Positions 9,362-18,511 of a stretch of 64,000 nt of DNA are shown piece after piece. Position 1 is the stretch's first letter, and each line of letters begins with the position of its first letter. Location: positions 868,001-932,000 of the forward strand of contig NZ_CABVIY010000001.1 in assembly GCF_902498195.1 (NCBI RefSeq). The letters run 5' to 3'. The stretch comes from Pseudomonas fluorescens. GTDB lineage: Bacteria > Pseudomonadota > Gammaproteobacteria > Pseudomonadales > Pseudomonadaceae. The notes beneath the pieces are model-generated. The model made no database searches and was not told where the DNA came from. It saw only the letters and a program-made list of their open reading frames with translations. The translations under genes were made by a program, and so were the position numbers.

Positions 9362-10948
9362 TTACTGGGCAGGTTGGTTCTTCATTTTTTCCGCGATTTT
9401 TGCATCCACGGCCGCCCGTACCTGGTCAACGCTGAAGCTGGCCGGTTTCTGGCTAGGTGGATAATCGATGAAGGTTTGGAGGAACGTAGCGGACTTCATT
9501 ACTGCAATTTCAGTCAGGTAAACGTTCTTGGTGCTCCAATCATAGTATTGGTCGGAAACCACGTCGGCCCTTTCATACGGGTCCATCCGCAGGTTGAAGA
9601 TTTTCGGTACGCGCAGGCATACAAACGGTTCGCTCCAGACTTTAAAGCCGCCAGGTGCACGCTGCTCGCAGAATACCGCTTTCCAGTTATCGAAGCGCAT
9701 CGACACCAGCACGCCGTCGTCGTTGAAGTAGTAGAACTCCTTGCGCTCGCTTTTAGGCTGTTGGCCGGTCAGGTAAGGCAGCTGGTTGTAACCGTCCAGG
9801 TGCACCTTGAAGTTGGTACCGCCCGAAGTCGGTGCCCAGCCCTTGAGCAACTTGTTTTTTACGTCGGTTTCACCCGCCACTGCAAGCAGGGTCGGGAACC
9901 AGTCCATGCCCGAGAACAACTCGTTGGACACTTCACCGGCCTTGATCTTGCCTGGCCAGCGAACCATCGCCGGAACGCGATAGGCGCCTTCCCAGTTGGA
10001 GTTCTTCTCGTTGCGGAACGGCGTGGTCGCCGCGTCCGGCCAGGAGAACTGGTTCGGGCCGTTGTCGGTGGTGTAGACGACAATGGTGTTGTCGGTGATT
10101 TTCAGGTCGTCGAGGGTTTTCAGCAGTTTGCCAACGTCGCCGTCATGTTCGAGCATGCCATCGGCATAGTCGTTGCCGGGCATGCCGCTCTGGCCCTTCA
10201 TCGAGTCGCGCACGTGGGTGAACAAGTGCATGCGGGTGGTGTTCATCCAGACGAAGAACGGCTTGTCCGCCTTCGCCTGTTTCTCGATGAACGCTTGCGC
10301 CGCCGCCGTGGTTTCGTCGTCGATGGTTTCCATGCGCTTGACGGTCAGTGCGCCGGTGTCTTCTATCTTGCCGTCGGCGTAGCTGTGAATCACGCCACGA
10401 GGTGACATGTTCTTGACGAACTCGGGGTCGTCCTTGGGCCAGTACGGACGCTCGGGTTCTTCTTCGGCGTTGAGGTGGTACAGGTTGCCGAAGAACTCGT
10501 CGAAACCGTGGTTGGTCGGCAGGTATTCATCCTTGTCACCCAAGTGGTTCTTGCCGAACTGACCGGTTGCATAACCCTGGGATTTCAGTGCTTGGGCAAT
10601 GGTGATGTCACGCTTTTGCAGGCCGACTGGTGCGCCCGGTACGCCGACTTTGGACAAACCGGTCCGCAACGGCGTCTGGCCGGTAATGAACGAAGACCGG
10701 CCGGCGGTGCAGCTGTTCTCCGCGTAGTAGTCGGTGAACAACATGCCTTCCTTGGCGATGCGGTCGATGTTCGGCGTCTTGTAGCCGACCACGCCCATGG
10801 AATAGGCACTGATGTTGGTCTGGCCGATGTCGTCGCCGAAAATCACCAGGATATTGGGTTTATCAGCGGCCCCGGCAGTTGCCGAGATCGCCATCACCGA
10901 GGTCGCCACCAGGGCCAACTTCGGTAACCATTTGCGTATGCGAGTCAT
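9362..10948 (-). CDS. Exported Cys-type sulfatase (arylsulfatase family)
   Basis: The 528-residue protein starts MTRIRKWLPKLALVATSVMA, with a signal peptide ending near ATAGA-A. It is a type I sulfatase of the alkaline phosphatase superfamily. It has the metal site FGDD (Asp39, Asp40), the active-site signature CTAGRSSFITGQ with Cys80 (C-x-A-x-R, the residue converted to formylglycine in active enzymes), and a second metal motif TTDNGPN. The predicted reaction is hydrolysis of sulfate esters, or of phosphonate or phosphate esters in some relatives. No formylglycine-generating enzyme or anSME is in this window. The start at 10948 was chosen because AAGGAG precedes it at the right distance. It is the last gene of the 12-gene run, 69 bases after the HAD gene. 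Confidence 0.9.
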   Translation of the reverse strand: MTRIRKWLPKLALVATSVMAISATAGAADKPNILVIFGDDIGQTNISAYSMGVVGYKTPNIDRIAKEGMLFTDYYAENSCTAGRSSFITGQTPLRTGLSKVGVPGAPVGLQKRDITIAQALKSQGYATGQFGKNHLGDKDEYLPTNHGFDEFFGNLYHLNAEEEPERPYWPKDDPEFVKNMSPRGVIHSYADGKIEDTGALTVKRMETIDDETTAAAQAFIEKQAKADKPFFVWMNTTRMHLFTHVRDSMKGQSGMPGNDYADGMLEHDGDVGKLLKTLDDLKITDNTIVVYTTDNGPNQFSWPDAATTPFRNEKNSNWEGAYRVPAMVRWPGKIKAGEVSNELFSGMDWFPTLLAVAGETDVKNKLLKGWAPTSGGTNFKVHLDGYNQLPYLTGQQPKSERKEFYYFNDDGVLVSMRFDNWKAVFCEQRAPGGFKVWSEPFVCLRVPKIFNLRMDPYERADVVSDQYYDWSTKNVYLTEIAVMKSATFLQTFIDYPPSQKPASFSVDQVRAAVDAKIAEKMKNQPAQ

Positions 10949-11017
10949 CTGACTTGCTCCTTTTACTGACGTCGCTCGGTGCGACAAACATTCATTGCGG
11001 TCCTGCGTCACGCTTTG

Positions 11018-12046
11018 TTATTGCACTTGCTCGGTGGTAGCGGCGTCGTAGGGGTAGATCCGGCGCCATTCGGCGGCCATGTCCACGACGGTCCAGCCAC
11101 GTGATTTCGCTTCGTCCAGGGCTTTGTCCAGGCGACCGATCTGCGACTGGCGGTCGTAGGCCCATTCGCGCTTGGCGTCGGTGTGATGCACCAGCCCCAT
11201 GAAGCGCTTGCCGGGGCCCGCAGCGGTCCATTGCAGCATTTGCTGGTCACCGTCGGAGTTGCCAAAAGCGAGAATCGGCCGGCGCCCGATCACGGCGTCG
11301 ATGCTCTCCGGTTTGCCCGGTCCGTCGTCGTTGTGGGCCAGTTTCGGCATGCGCACAATCGACGCCTTGCCGTCCTTGAACGAGTAGGCGGTGACAAAGG
11401 TGGTGCCGATCACCTGCTCGGGCGGGATGCCGTAGACCTTTTCGGCAAAGGCGCGCATGAAGCCGGTGTCGCCGCCGGAGACGATGTAGGTCTTGAAGTG
11501 CTGGCTGCGCAGGTAGTCGAGCATTTCCAGCATCGGCTGGAAGATCATTTCGGTGTAGGGCTTGCCGGTTTTCGGGTGGCGGGCCTGGCTCAGCCAGGTC
11601 TTGGCGTAGTCGTCGAAGGCTTCGGTGGTCATGCCGCTGTGGGTCGCGCCGACGATTTTCAGCAGGCCGTCCATGCCGGTCGCCGCCAGCGCCTGGTGAT
11701 CGTTTTCCAGCACGGCCTTGAACGGCTGGGTGGTTTTCCATTCCGGGTGTTGCGCTGCGGTGCGCTTGACTTCGTCGAAGGCGAACAGCAACTCGAAATA
11801 CATCGGTTGCTCGCTCCACAAGGTGCCGTCGTTGTCGAACACGGCGATGCGGTCCTCGGGCTTGACGAAGTCCTTGCCGCTTTGGTCGGTCACGGCCTGG
11901 ACGAATTCGATGATGTTCTTTTTCGATGGCCCGTCGTTCCACGAGGGCAACGGCTCGGCCGCCTGAACCAGTAGCGGCAGGCTCAAAGCCAGTGTCAGCA
12001 GAAACTTGAACCCGGGATGCTGGCGGATCGATATCGGGCTGGTCAT
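11018..12046 (-). CDS. Exported HAD-superfamily phosphatase
   Basis: The 342-residue protein has a signal peptide (hydrophobic segment [15 protein letters not shown]) and then the haloacid dehalogenase-type hydrolase fold. Motif I is FDNDGTLW (nucleophile Asp plus general acid Asp), motif II is the Ser in YIVSGGD, and motif IV is FGNSDGD. Family members are often annotated as phosphoserine-phosphatase-like, but the export signal argues for a periplasmic phosphomonoesterase. Its ATG overlaps the BatD-like gene's stop (ATGA), which couples it to the MoxR/VWA module. Together with the sulfatase that follows, it suggests that the operon removes sulfate and phosphate groups outside the cytoplasm. 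Confidence 0.88.
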   Translation of the reverse strand: MTSPISIRQHPGFKFLLTLALSLPLLVQAAEPLPSWNDGPSKKNIIEFVQAVTDQSGKDFVKPEDRIAVFDNDGTLWSEQPMYFELLFAFDEVKRTAAQHPEWKTTQPFKAVLENDHQALAATGMDGLLKIVGATHSGMTTEAFDDYAKTWLSQARHPKTGKPYTEMIFQPMLEMLDYLRSQHFKTYIVSGGDTGFMRAFAEKVYGIPPEQVIGTTFVTAYSFKDGKASIVRMPKLAHNDDGPGKPESIDAVIGRRPILAFGNSDGDQQMLQWTAAGPGKRFMGLVHHTDAKREWAYDRQSQIGRLDKALDEAKSRGWTVVDMAAEWRRIYPYDAATTEQVQ

Positions 12047-13461
12047 GGGAAATCCTTCTCGTGAACGGGGTTCAGTGGCCGCAGCGCGGGCGCGGTCGAG
12101 TGCGTGCTGTGTTCGGCCTGACTATGCAGCGTAGTCAAGGAATTCTTGAGTTGGTGCAACGCCTGATCTTCGGTCGGCTCACGACCGTAAAGCGCGCGCA
12201 ACAGCGCTTGCAGGCGTGGGCCCAGGCCGGTGAGTTTCAGGCCTCTGCCACGGCGCCGGGTCCAGAGGTAGAGGGCGCTCAACTGCGGCGGTTTGCCGTC
12301 GAGTTGTGGCGGGATCTGGCGCCAGGCGTAGTCGGCGGATTGCAGCCAGGCGGTGTGCCTGGCCTGGCGCCGACGCTGCCAGTCGAGGTACACGCGATGA
12401 ATGAAGGGCCGCGCAAACCACACCAGCAGCACCAGGCCCAATAGCAGCGCCAGTAAGCCGAAGGCCAACCCTGAGAGGTGCAGGCGGTGCTGCTGGCCAA
12501 GTTTTTTCAGGTCTTCGCTGATCGAAAACACCGGTTGGTAGGCACGGTTGGCCACGGCGTCGAAGTCCACGGCGGGGACTTGCGCGGTGCGCGCCTGCTG
12601 GCTGCTGGCGTCCCACCATTTCAGTGCGATGGCGGGCAGGCGGTGATGGCCTTCGCGGTCGATCCGGTAAGTGACGCTGTCGATGCGCTGTCCGCCGGTG
12701 AAGTGGCCGCGACCGTCGTCCAGGGCGCTGACTTGCGGATTTTTCGGGTAACGACTCAAGCCGCTGACATCGCCCAGGGTGGGTGTCGGCAACGACATGG
12801 CCAGGGCCCCGTCCGCTTGCAGGGTCAATTGTCGGGTCAGGCTGTCCCCGACTTTCAATGGGCTGGCCGCCTGGGTGATGTCCTGGGTGAAACGTAGCCC
12901 CTGTGCGACCAGGACCGGCTCACCGGGCTTGAATCCCGGTGGTTGCGCCGCGTTGAAATGCAAGGGTTGGCTTTGCGCACTCAGCGCCGTGCTGGCCTGG
13001 CCCGGTGTGGCATGCACAGTCAGTGCGGGGATGTCGAAACCCTGCGCCAGATTCGGTGTGATCCGGTAGGTGTAGCGCATGCCGTTGAAGGCTTTGCCGT
13101 CGAGGGTCTGGTTCAGGTGTTCGGCATGACCGTCCGGTGGCATCACCAGCGCGCCCGGCAGTTTCAGGTCGGGCAGGGTGGGGGCGTCGGTGAACCAGCT
13201 GTCGGTGAGGACGTCGAGTTGCAGTTCGACGAGGCTGCCGACCATGGCTGGGGTGGTGGGTTGCAGGGTGGCCTGGACGCGCAGTTCGGGTTCGGCGGCG
13301 AGGGTTGCTGTGCTGATCAGGCAAAACAGCAAGGTGCCGAATCTTGTGGTGATTGATCTGGCGCATTCGCGAGCAAGCCCGCTCCCACATTTGGAATGCA
13401 TTCCCCCTGTGGGAGCGGGCTTGCTCGCGAAGGCCGTGACTCGGTCTTTGAGGAGGGTCAT
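12043..13461 (-). CDS. BatD-like membrane protein, with a REP pair inside its 5' coding region
   Basis: The 472-residue protein looks like the BatD-type component of MoxR/VWA gene sets. It has an export signal ([19 protein letters not shown], about residues 41-59), a long beta-rich periplasmic part, and one membrane segment near residue 350 ([19 protein letters not shown]) before a basic cytoplasmic tail. The ATG at 13461 overlaps the stop of the upstream VWA-TPR gene (ATGA), which is strong support for this start. A REP pair (13366-13431) lies in frame at residues 11-32, between the start codon and the hydrophobic core. An in-frame ATG at 13401, inside the repeat loop, could serve as an alternative start with a shorter leader. 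Confidence 0.78.
   Translation of the reverse strand: MTLLKDRVTAFASKPAPTGGMHSKCGSGLARECARSITTRFGTLLFCLISTATLAAEPELRVQATLQPTTPAMVGSLVELQLDVLTDSWFTDAPTLPDLKLPGALVMPPDGHAEHLNQTLDGKAFNGMRYTYRITPNLAQGFDIPALTVHATPGQASTALSAQSQPLHFNAAQPPGFKPGEPVLVAQGLRFTQDITQAASPLKVGDSLTRQLTLQADGALAMSLPTPTLGDVSGLSRYPKNPQVSALDDGRGHFTGGQRIDSVTYRIDREGHHRLPAIALKWWDASSQQARTAQVPAVDFDAVANRAYQPVFSISEDLKKLGQQHRLHLSGLAFGLLALLLGLVLLVWFARPFIHRVYLDWQRRRQARHTAWLQSADYAWRQIPPQLDGKPPQLSALYLWTRRRGRGLKLTGLGPRLQALLRALYGREPTEDQALHQLKNSLTTLHSQAEHSTHSTAPALRPLNPVHEKDFP
13366..13431. repeat. REP pair inside the 5' end of the BatD-like gene
   Basis: The arms TTCGCGAGCAAGCCCGCTCC and GTGGGAGCGGGCTTGCTCGC flank a short loop. The element is read through in frame as residues 11-32 of the BatD-like protein. 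Confidence 0.9.
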
Positions 13462-15038
13462 GGCTTGACCCCCGCCTGATCCTGCAAACTGAACTTCTGT
13501 TTGAGGAATTTCGCCGGCGATGTGCTCAGGTTTTGCAACCACTGCTCGTCCGACGCCGCCTGTTCGGTCTCCACGGGTTTGCTCTGGCCCTTGCCCGGTG
13601 CCTTGTCCATTTTGATTTCGTCGGGCTTTACCTCGGGGGCGTTCTGCTCGGCGCTTTCGGTGTCTTTCTGCAAAGCGATGGCCAGGGCCAGGTTGGCCGT
13701 GGCTTCCGGGAATTGCGGTTGCAGCTTCAACGCCTGGGTGTAGGCGGCAATGGCCTCGTTGAACTTGAAGCGCCGCACGTAGATGTTGCCCAGGTAGAAA
13801 TACGCCTGGGGCGTTTGCAGGCGCGCGAAGCTGGCCAGGGCCAGGTCGAAATCGGCGGCGTTGTAGGCGGCGATGCCTTTCCAGTACGGGTCGACAAAGT
13901 GCGCGGCGGCCTGGGGGAAATGCTCATGCTCGAAGGCCCAGCGCCCTTGCTGGTCCGGGGTGAAAAAGGCGTCGGCCAGCGCATTGGCCTGGGCCGGTGT
14001 CGATTGCACACTCAGCCCCATCGCCAGGAGCACAGCGGGCATCCAGTTCAGGCTCCAACCCTTGCGCACACTGAAGAAGGCGAGCAACAGCAACGGCCAG
14101 CACAGCCAGTAGCCGGCGTCTTTCCAGTGCAATTCGCGCTGTTCGTCGCTGGCGCTCTGGAAGTGCTGCTGGGCGTGCAAATCGACCCAGTCCAGATCGT
14201 CGTTATTGAGCGTCAGGCTGCCCAGCGGTGCGTCCAGGGTGGAGGCCAGCTGCTTGAGCGCCGCCCGGTCGAAACGGCCCAGCGCCGGACGACCATTGCT
14301 GTCGGTGCGCGGCTGGCCGCTGGCGTCGCGGATGATCCCGCCGTCTTCACTGCCCACCGCCAGGACCAGCACTTGCAAATCGCTGCCTTCCAGTTGTTTG
14401 TCGAGGCCGGCCAGTGCCGAGGTGTCGGCGCCGTCAGTGAGCAGCAGCAGGGTGCCGGGGGATTTTTCCGCCGCCAGCAGGCGTTTGGCCTGTTCGATCA
14501 CCGCGCCGACATCTTTCCCCGGTTTGCCGATCAGGTCGGTGCCCAGGGCCTGGATAAAGGTGTCGAGCAAGGCTGGGTCGTCGGTCGGTGGCAACACCAG
14601 GTGCGCGCTGCCGGCATAGGCGATCAGCGCATTGCGCGCCCCGGCGCGACGCTGGATCAGGTCATGAACCTTGTGTTTGGCCGCTTCCAGGCGCGTCGGT
14701 TGCACATCGGTGGCGTCCATCGATGGCGACAGATCGATGGCGATGATCAGCGGCGCACGGTTTTCCAGGAAATCCGGTCGGTCCTGCTCCCAGGTCGGCC
14801 CGGCAGCGGCCAGCGCGCCCAGGATCAGCATCGCGCAGACCAGATGCACCGGGCGCAGCCATTGCCGGTCCTGCGGGGTGATCAAAAGGTGCGGCAGCAA
14901 GTGACCGGCGATGTTGCCGCGCAAACGCCGCTGCAGGTCGCGGCTGCGCCGCCACAGCAGTGGCAACGCGGCGGCGAAGGGCAGCAGCAACAGCCACAGC
15001 GGGCGCAGGAAGTGGAAGTCGCTGAGGTTGATGTCCAT
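13458..15038 (-). CDS. VWA domain protein with TPR repeats (BatB/BatC-like fusion)
   Basis: The 526-residue protein starts [20 protein letters not shown] with a membrane segment; a second hydrophobic segment follows at about 55-75. The von Willebrand A domain carries the metal-ion-dependent adhesion site IDLSPSM (D-x-S-x-S). A further membrane segment lies near residue 320. TPRs follow (for example [16 protein letters not shown] and [16 protein letters not shown]), and then a charged tail. In known MoxR/VWA systems such proteins partner the ATPase in protein or metal-cofactor maturation. The start at 15038 was chosen because it follows the preceding gene's stop by 1 base and gives the normal N-terminus. 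The stop overlaps the BatD-like start. Confidence 0.88.
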   Translation of the reverse strand: MDINLSDFHFLRPLWLLLLPFAAALPLLWRRSRDLQRRLRGNIAGHLLPHLLITPQDRQWLRPVHLVCAMLILGALAAAGPTWEQDRPDFLENRAPLIIAIDLSPSMDATDVQPTRLEAAKHKVHDLIQRRAGARNALIAYAGSAHLVLPPTDDPALLDTFIQALGTDLIGKPGKDVGAVIEQAKRLLAAEKSPGTLLLLTDGADTSALAGLDKQLEGSDLQVLVLAVGSEDGGIIRDASGQPRTDSNGRPALGRFDRAALKQLASTLDAPLGSLTLNNDDLDWVDLHAQQHFQSASDEQRELHWKDAGYWLCWPLLLLAFFSVRKGWSLNWMPAVLLAMGLSVQSTPAQANALADAFFTPDQQGRWAFEHEHFPQAAAHFVDPYWKGIAAYNAADFDLALASFARLQTPQAYFYLGNIYVRRFKFNEAIAAYTQALKLQPQFPEATANLALAIALQKDTESAEQNAPEVKPDEIKMDKAPGKGQSKPVETEQAASDEQWLQNLSTSPAKFLKQKFSLQDQAGVKP

Positions 15039-15039
15039 C

Positions 15040-16032
15040 TCAGGCCTCCTGCCGCTGGCGGGCGATGGACAGGCGCGGACGCAGCAAGGCCCCCAGGTGA
15101 TAGAGCGCCAGCAAGGCAATCGCCGCGCCCAAGGGCCACCAGAACAGATCCTTTTTCGGTTGATGGCTGAGGGTTTTCACCTCATGGGGCGTGAGTTTGT
15201 CGAGGGTGCTGTAGACCCGGTCCAGCGCGTTGCGGTCTTCGGCGCGGAAGAACTGGCCACCGGTGGCCTGGGCAATTTGCTGCAAGCTCTGCAGGTTGAC
15301 CTTGGCCTCGCCATCGGCATCCGGGTCGCCAATGCCGATGGTGTGAATCACCACGCCTTTGGCGGCGGCCATTTGCGCCGCGTGATCGGGGGTGATGGCG
15401 CTGCTGGTGTCATTGCCATCGGTGAGCAGGATCACGACTTTTTCCTGTTCATGGGCCTGGTCCAGCAGTTTCAGGCTCAAGCCGATGGCATCGCCAATGG
15501 CGGTGTTCGGGCCGGCCATGCCGATACCGGTGTCGTCCAGCAGCAGCGACAGGCTGGCGTGATCGAGGGTCAGCGGTGCTTGCGGATACGCACCGCTGCC
15601 GAACACGATCAGCCCCAGGCGATCCTCTTTGCGCTTGTCGATAAAGCCGTGGACCACCTCCTTGACCGCCGCCAGGCGATTGATTTTCTGGCCGCCGGCA
15701 TCGGTGAAATCGGTGGTTTCCATGGACTGGGACAAGTCGATGGCCAGCATCAGGTCGCGCACCGGTTGCTGGCGCTCGATGGGTTTTTCCACGTACACCG
15801 GCCGGGCCGCCGCCAGCAGCAACAGCACCCACACCAGCAGGTTCAAGGCCAGTTGCCATCGGTTGCCGCGGGTGCCGGCCGCGCTCGGCGCCTGGCCGAC
15901 CGCGCGGCTCATGGCGGCAAAAAACGGCACCCGCACCGCGCTGCGCGCCTCGCGGTAGTCGGGCAGGTAGCGATAACCGAACCACGGCAACGGCAGCAGC
16001 AGTAACAGCCACGGATAATCAAGCTGCCACAT
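15040..16032 (-). CDS. VWA domain membrane protein (BatA-like)
   Basis: The 330-residue protein has an N-terminal membrane segment (YPWLLLLLPLPWFGYRYL), a second one near residues 60-78 (ALNLLVWVLLLLAAARPV), a VWA domain with MIDAS motif IDLSQSM and LLTDGNDTSS, and a C-terminal membrane segment (WWPLGAAIALLALYHLGALL). The VWA domain should face the periplasm. It overlaps the DUF4381 gene by 14 bases and is followed after 1 base by the VWA-TPR gene. This BatA-BatB/C pairing with a MoxR ATPase is the standard layout of the family. Confidence 0.9.
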   Translation of the reverse strand: MWQLDYPWLLLLLPLPWFGYRYLPDYREARSAVRVPFFAAMSRAVGQAPSAAGTRGNRWQLALNLLVWVLLLLAAARPVYVEKPIERQQPVRDLMLAIDLSQSMETTDFTDAGGQKINRLAAVKEVVHGFIDKRKEDRLGLIVFGSGAYPQAPLTLDHASLSLLLDDTGIGMAGPNTAIGDAIGLSLKLLDQAHEQEKVVILLTDGNDTSSAITPDHAAQMAAAKGVVIHTIGIGDPDADGEAKVNLQSLQQIAQATGGQFFRAEDRNALDRVYSTLDKLTPHEVKTLSHQPKKDLFWWPLGAAIALLALYHLGALLRPRLSIARQRQEA

Positions 16033-16588
16033 GGTGATGCTCCACCCAGTATTTGCAGGTGTCGAACAGCCGTTGGCGGTGTTCGGCGGGCAGGGCGCGC
16101 AGGGTGGCGTCCGGGGCGTAGGCCAGTTGGGCGAGTTGCTGGCTGAAGTCAGCGGGCAGGGGTTGCTTGCAGTGCTGCTGCAGGAAGGTTTGCCAGTCCT
16201 CTTTCCCCAACGCCGCAGGTCCCTGTGGGAGCGGGCTTGCTCGCGAAGAGGGCCTTACACTCAACACTGATGTCGTCTGACCGGACGCCTTCGCGAGCAA
16301 GCCCGCTCCCACAGGAATTGAAATTGCCACGCGTTTTAGCAGCTCTGGAAGTTCGCGCAGTGCGTTGAGGTCATCACTGCGCTTTTGCAATTGCGCCAGC
16401 CGCACCAGCGCCTCGCGCCGATAGCGATCGCGCCGCCATTGCCAGTAGCGCCGGGCGGCGATGATCGCCGCGCCGAGCACCAACAACCCGAGCAACACCC
16501 ACCACCCCCAGGTCTGCGGCGCATAACTGACCGGTGCCGGCAGGGCGATTTCCTTGAGTTGCGCGATGTCCGGGATGTTCGGGTTCAT
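16019..16588 (-). CDS. DUF4381 membrane protein carrying an in-frame REP pair
   Basis: The 189-residue protein has one membrane segment (about residues 28-46, WGWWVLLGLLVLGAAIIAA) and a cytoplasmic helical part, as in DUF4381 proteins that accompany MoxR/VWA genes. Residues 92-122 (from PVGAGLLAK to SRASPLPQ) are the translation of a complete 92-base REP pair (16223-16314). This interrupts the usual region between LLKRVA and the LGKEDWQTFLQQHC segment, so the protein is about 30 residues longer than relatives. The frame is kept on both sides. It overlaps both neighbours: ATGA with DUF58, 14 bases with BatA. Function is presumably retained, but this is not proven. Confidence 0.85.
   Translation of the reverse strand: MNPNIPDIAQLKEIALPAPVSYAPQTWGWWVLLGLLVLGAAIIAARRYWQWRRDRYRREALVRLAQLQKRSDDLNALRELPELLKRVAISIPVGAGLLAKASGQTTSVLSVRPSSRASPLPQGPAALGKEDWQTFLQQHCKQPLPADFSQQLAQLAYAPDATLRALPAEHRQRLFDTCKYWVEHHHVAA
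16223..16314. repeat. REP pair inside the DUF4381 coding sequence
   Basis: The inverted arms CTGTGGGAGCGGGCTTGCTC and TTCGCGAGCAAGCCCGCTCC have the same 92-base length as the copies at 879 and 43642. It sits wholly within an open reading frame that continues on both sides. Confidence 0.92.
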
Positions 16589-17520
16589 GGCCGCACCCCG
16601 GCACGCTTGCCCAGTTCGGCGCGCAGTTGTTCGTGGGCCTCGGTGGCAGTGCTGAACATCATCAACGGCACCTGGCTGCGACGCAGCAGCGTGGCGACGT
16701 CCTTGAGCCGGCCGCTGAGATAGTCGCCCAACGGCTGATGCACCTGTCGACGCTCCACCGCCAGTTCCACCTGCAACTGACCCTGGGTGATCAGCAACCG
16801 GCCGTTTTTCGGCAGGTTCAGCGCCAAGGGATCGTAGACCTGCATGGCGATCACGTCGTTGTGCGCCGCCAGCTGGCGCATCAACTGCAAGGTGCGTTCA
16901 CCGGCACCGGCAAAATCGCTGACGATGCAGATCAAGTGATCATGCCCCGCCAGGGCCAGGCAGTGCTGCAACACCTTGTCCAGCTGGTCTTCGCCTTCGG
17001 CGTCCGGGTTGGCGGCGTTCAGTGCCTGATTTTGCTGGACGATGCGGCTGCACAACGCCTCGATGCGCTTGCGGCTGCGCAGCGGCGCGACGCTGTCGAT
17101 GCGCTGGTCGTTGAACACCAGCCCGCCGACCCGGTCGCCGGCGTTGAACACCATCCACGCCGCCAGGGCACCGAGCTCGGCGGCGAGCGCGGATTTGAGG
17201 CTGCGTTGCGAACCGAAGAACATACTCATGCGCTGGTCGACCAGGATCAGTGCCGGACGGTCGCGCTCTTCGGTAAACGTGCGCACCACCGGTTTACCGG
17301 TGCGCAGCGATGCACGCCAGTCGAGGTGACGTAAATCATCGCCGGGCTGGTAGCGGCGCAACTCATCGAAATTCAAGCCACGGCCGCGCAGGCGCGAAGC
17401 GTGGTTGCCGGCGAGGATGCTGCCCCGGGGCTGGCGCGCGAGAAAACTCAGGTCATGGGCCCGGAACTCCAGCGCCATCAACTGCGCCAGAGAGACATAG
17501 ACCAGACCGTCGGCATTCAT
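16585..17520 (-). CDS. DUF58 protein of the MoxR/VWA module
   Basis: The 311-residue protein contains the DUF58 signature (RLRGRGLNFDELRRYQPGDD followed by RHLDWRASLRTGKPVVRTF) and then a degenerate VWA-like fold beginning ALILVDQRMSMFFGS. DUF58 proteins are usually cytosolic partners encoded directly after a MoxR ATPase. Here the two genes overlap by ATGA, and the 3' end overlaps DUF4381 by ATGA. The role is inferred to be an adaptor between the ATPase and the membrane VWA proteins. Confidence 0.92.
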   Translation of the reverse strand: MNADGLVYVSLAQLMALEFRAHDLSFLARQPRGSILAGNHASRLRGRGLNFDELRRYQPGDDLRHLDWRASLRTGKPVVRTFTEERDRPALILVDQRMSMFFGSQRSLKSALAAELGALAAWMVFNAGDRVGGLVFNDQRIDSVAPLRSRKRIEALCSRIVQQNQALNAANPDAEGEDQLDKVLQHCLALAGHDHLICIVSDFAGAGERTLQLMRQLAAHNDVIAMQVYDPLALNLPKNGRLLITQGQLQVELAVERRQVHQPLGDYLSGRLKDVATLLRRSQVPLMMFSTATEAHEQLRAELGKRAGVRP

Positions 17521-18497
17521 GCAGGAATCGCCACTTTATCGAGCAGACGGTCGAGCACCTGATCGGCCGTCACACCGTCGGCCACCGCGTCGTAACTCAG
17601 GTGCAGGCGATGGCGCAGCACCGGGTGCACCACGGCGCGCACGTTGTCCGGCGAAACGAAATCCTGCCCCTGCAACCACGCATCGGCCCGCGCACAGCGG
17701 TCCAGGCCGATACCGCCGCGAGGGCTGGCGCCGATGGCGATCCAGCGGCCGAGGTCGGCGTCATAGTCGGCCGGGTGGCGCGTGGCATTGATCAGGTCGA
17801 TCAGGTAGCGGTCGATGGCCGGGGAGACGTGCACCGCGCTGACTTCCTGGCGGGCGGCGAAGATCACGTCCTGGGCCAGGGCGAAACCCTGCACCGCCGC
17901 CGTGCGGGCGCCAAGCGCCTGCTCTTCTTCACGCAACAGGCGCAGGACCTGGCTTTCGTTGTCCGGGCTCGGGTAGTCCAGCAGCACCTTCATCAGAAAG
18001 CGGTCCATTTGCGCTTCCGGCAGCGGGTAAGTGCCTTCCTGTTCGATCGGGTTCTGGGTGGCGACCACGATGAACAGTTCCGGCAGCGCATGGCTGTTGC
18101 CGGCGACGGTGATCTGCCGTTCTTCCATGGCTTCGAGCAGCGCGGCCTGGACCTTGGCCGGCGCGCGGTTGATTTCGTCGGCGAGGATCAGGTTGCCGAA
18201 CAAGGGCCCCGGCTGAAAGCGGATCTCGTTCTTGCCATCGACCTGATGCAGCACTTCGGCACCGGTGATGTCGGACGGCAGCAGGTCCGGAGTGAACTGG
18301 ATGCGGCTCATTTTCGCGTCCAGGTGCCTGGCCAGCGCCTTGACCGTCCGGGTCTTGGCCAGCCCCGGCAGGCTCTCCAGCAGCAAGTGACCATTGGCCA
18401 GCAGGCCGAGGAGGATTTGCCGGATTACCTGGTCCTGGCCGAGCACGGCTTCGGCGATGCTGGCTTGCAGGGCGTTGAGGTCATCGCGTGCGCTCAT
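17517..18497 (-). CDS. MoxR-family AAA+ ATPase
   Basis: The 326-residue protein starts MSARDDLNALQASIAEAVLG. It shows Walker A in SLPGLAKTRTV, Walker B in LILADEINRAPAKVQAALLEAM, the MoxR sensor segment VVATQNPIEQEGTYPLPEAQ with MDRF, and a C-terminal lid. MoxR ATPases act as chaperones that mature or insert cofactors into partner enzymes together with VWA proteins. The start at 18497 was chosen on an AGGAA ribosome-binding site and the family's normal length; the open frame extends upstream but reads into the barrel gene. It heads the chaperone half of the operon and lies 14 bases after the barrel protein gene. Confidence 0.93.
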   Translation of the reverse strand: MSARDDLNALQASIAEAVLGQDQVIRQILLGLLANGHLLLESLPGLAKTRTVKALARHLDAKMSRIQFTPDLLPSDITGAEVLHQVDGKNEIRFQPGPLFGNLILADEINRAPAKVQAALLEAMEERQITVAGNSHALPELFIVVATQNPIEQEGTYPLPEAQMDRFLMKVLLDYPSPDNESQVLRLLREEEQALGARTAAVQGFALAQDVIFAARQEVSAVHVSPAIDRYLIDLINATRHPADYDADLGRWIAIGASPRGGIGLDRCARADAWLQGQDFVSPDNVRAVVHPVLRHRLHLSYDAVADGVTADQVLDRLLDKVAIPA

Positions 18498-18511
18498 GAA
18501 CGGTTCCTCGC

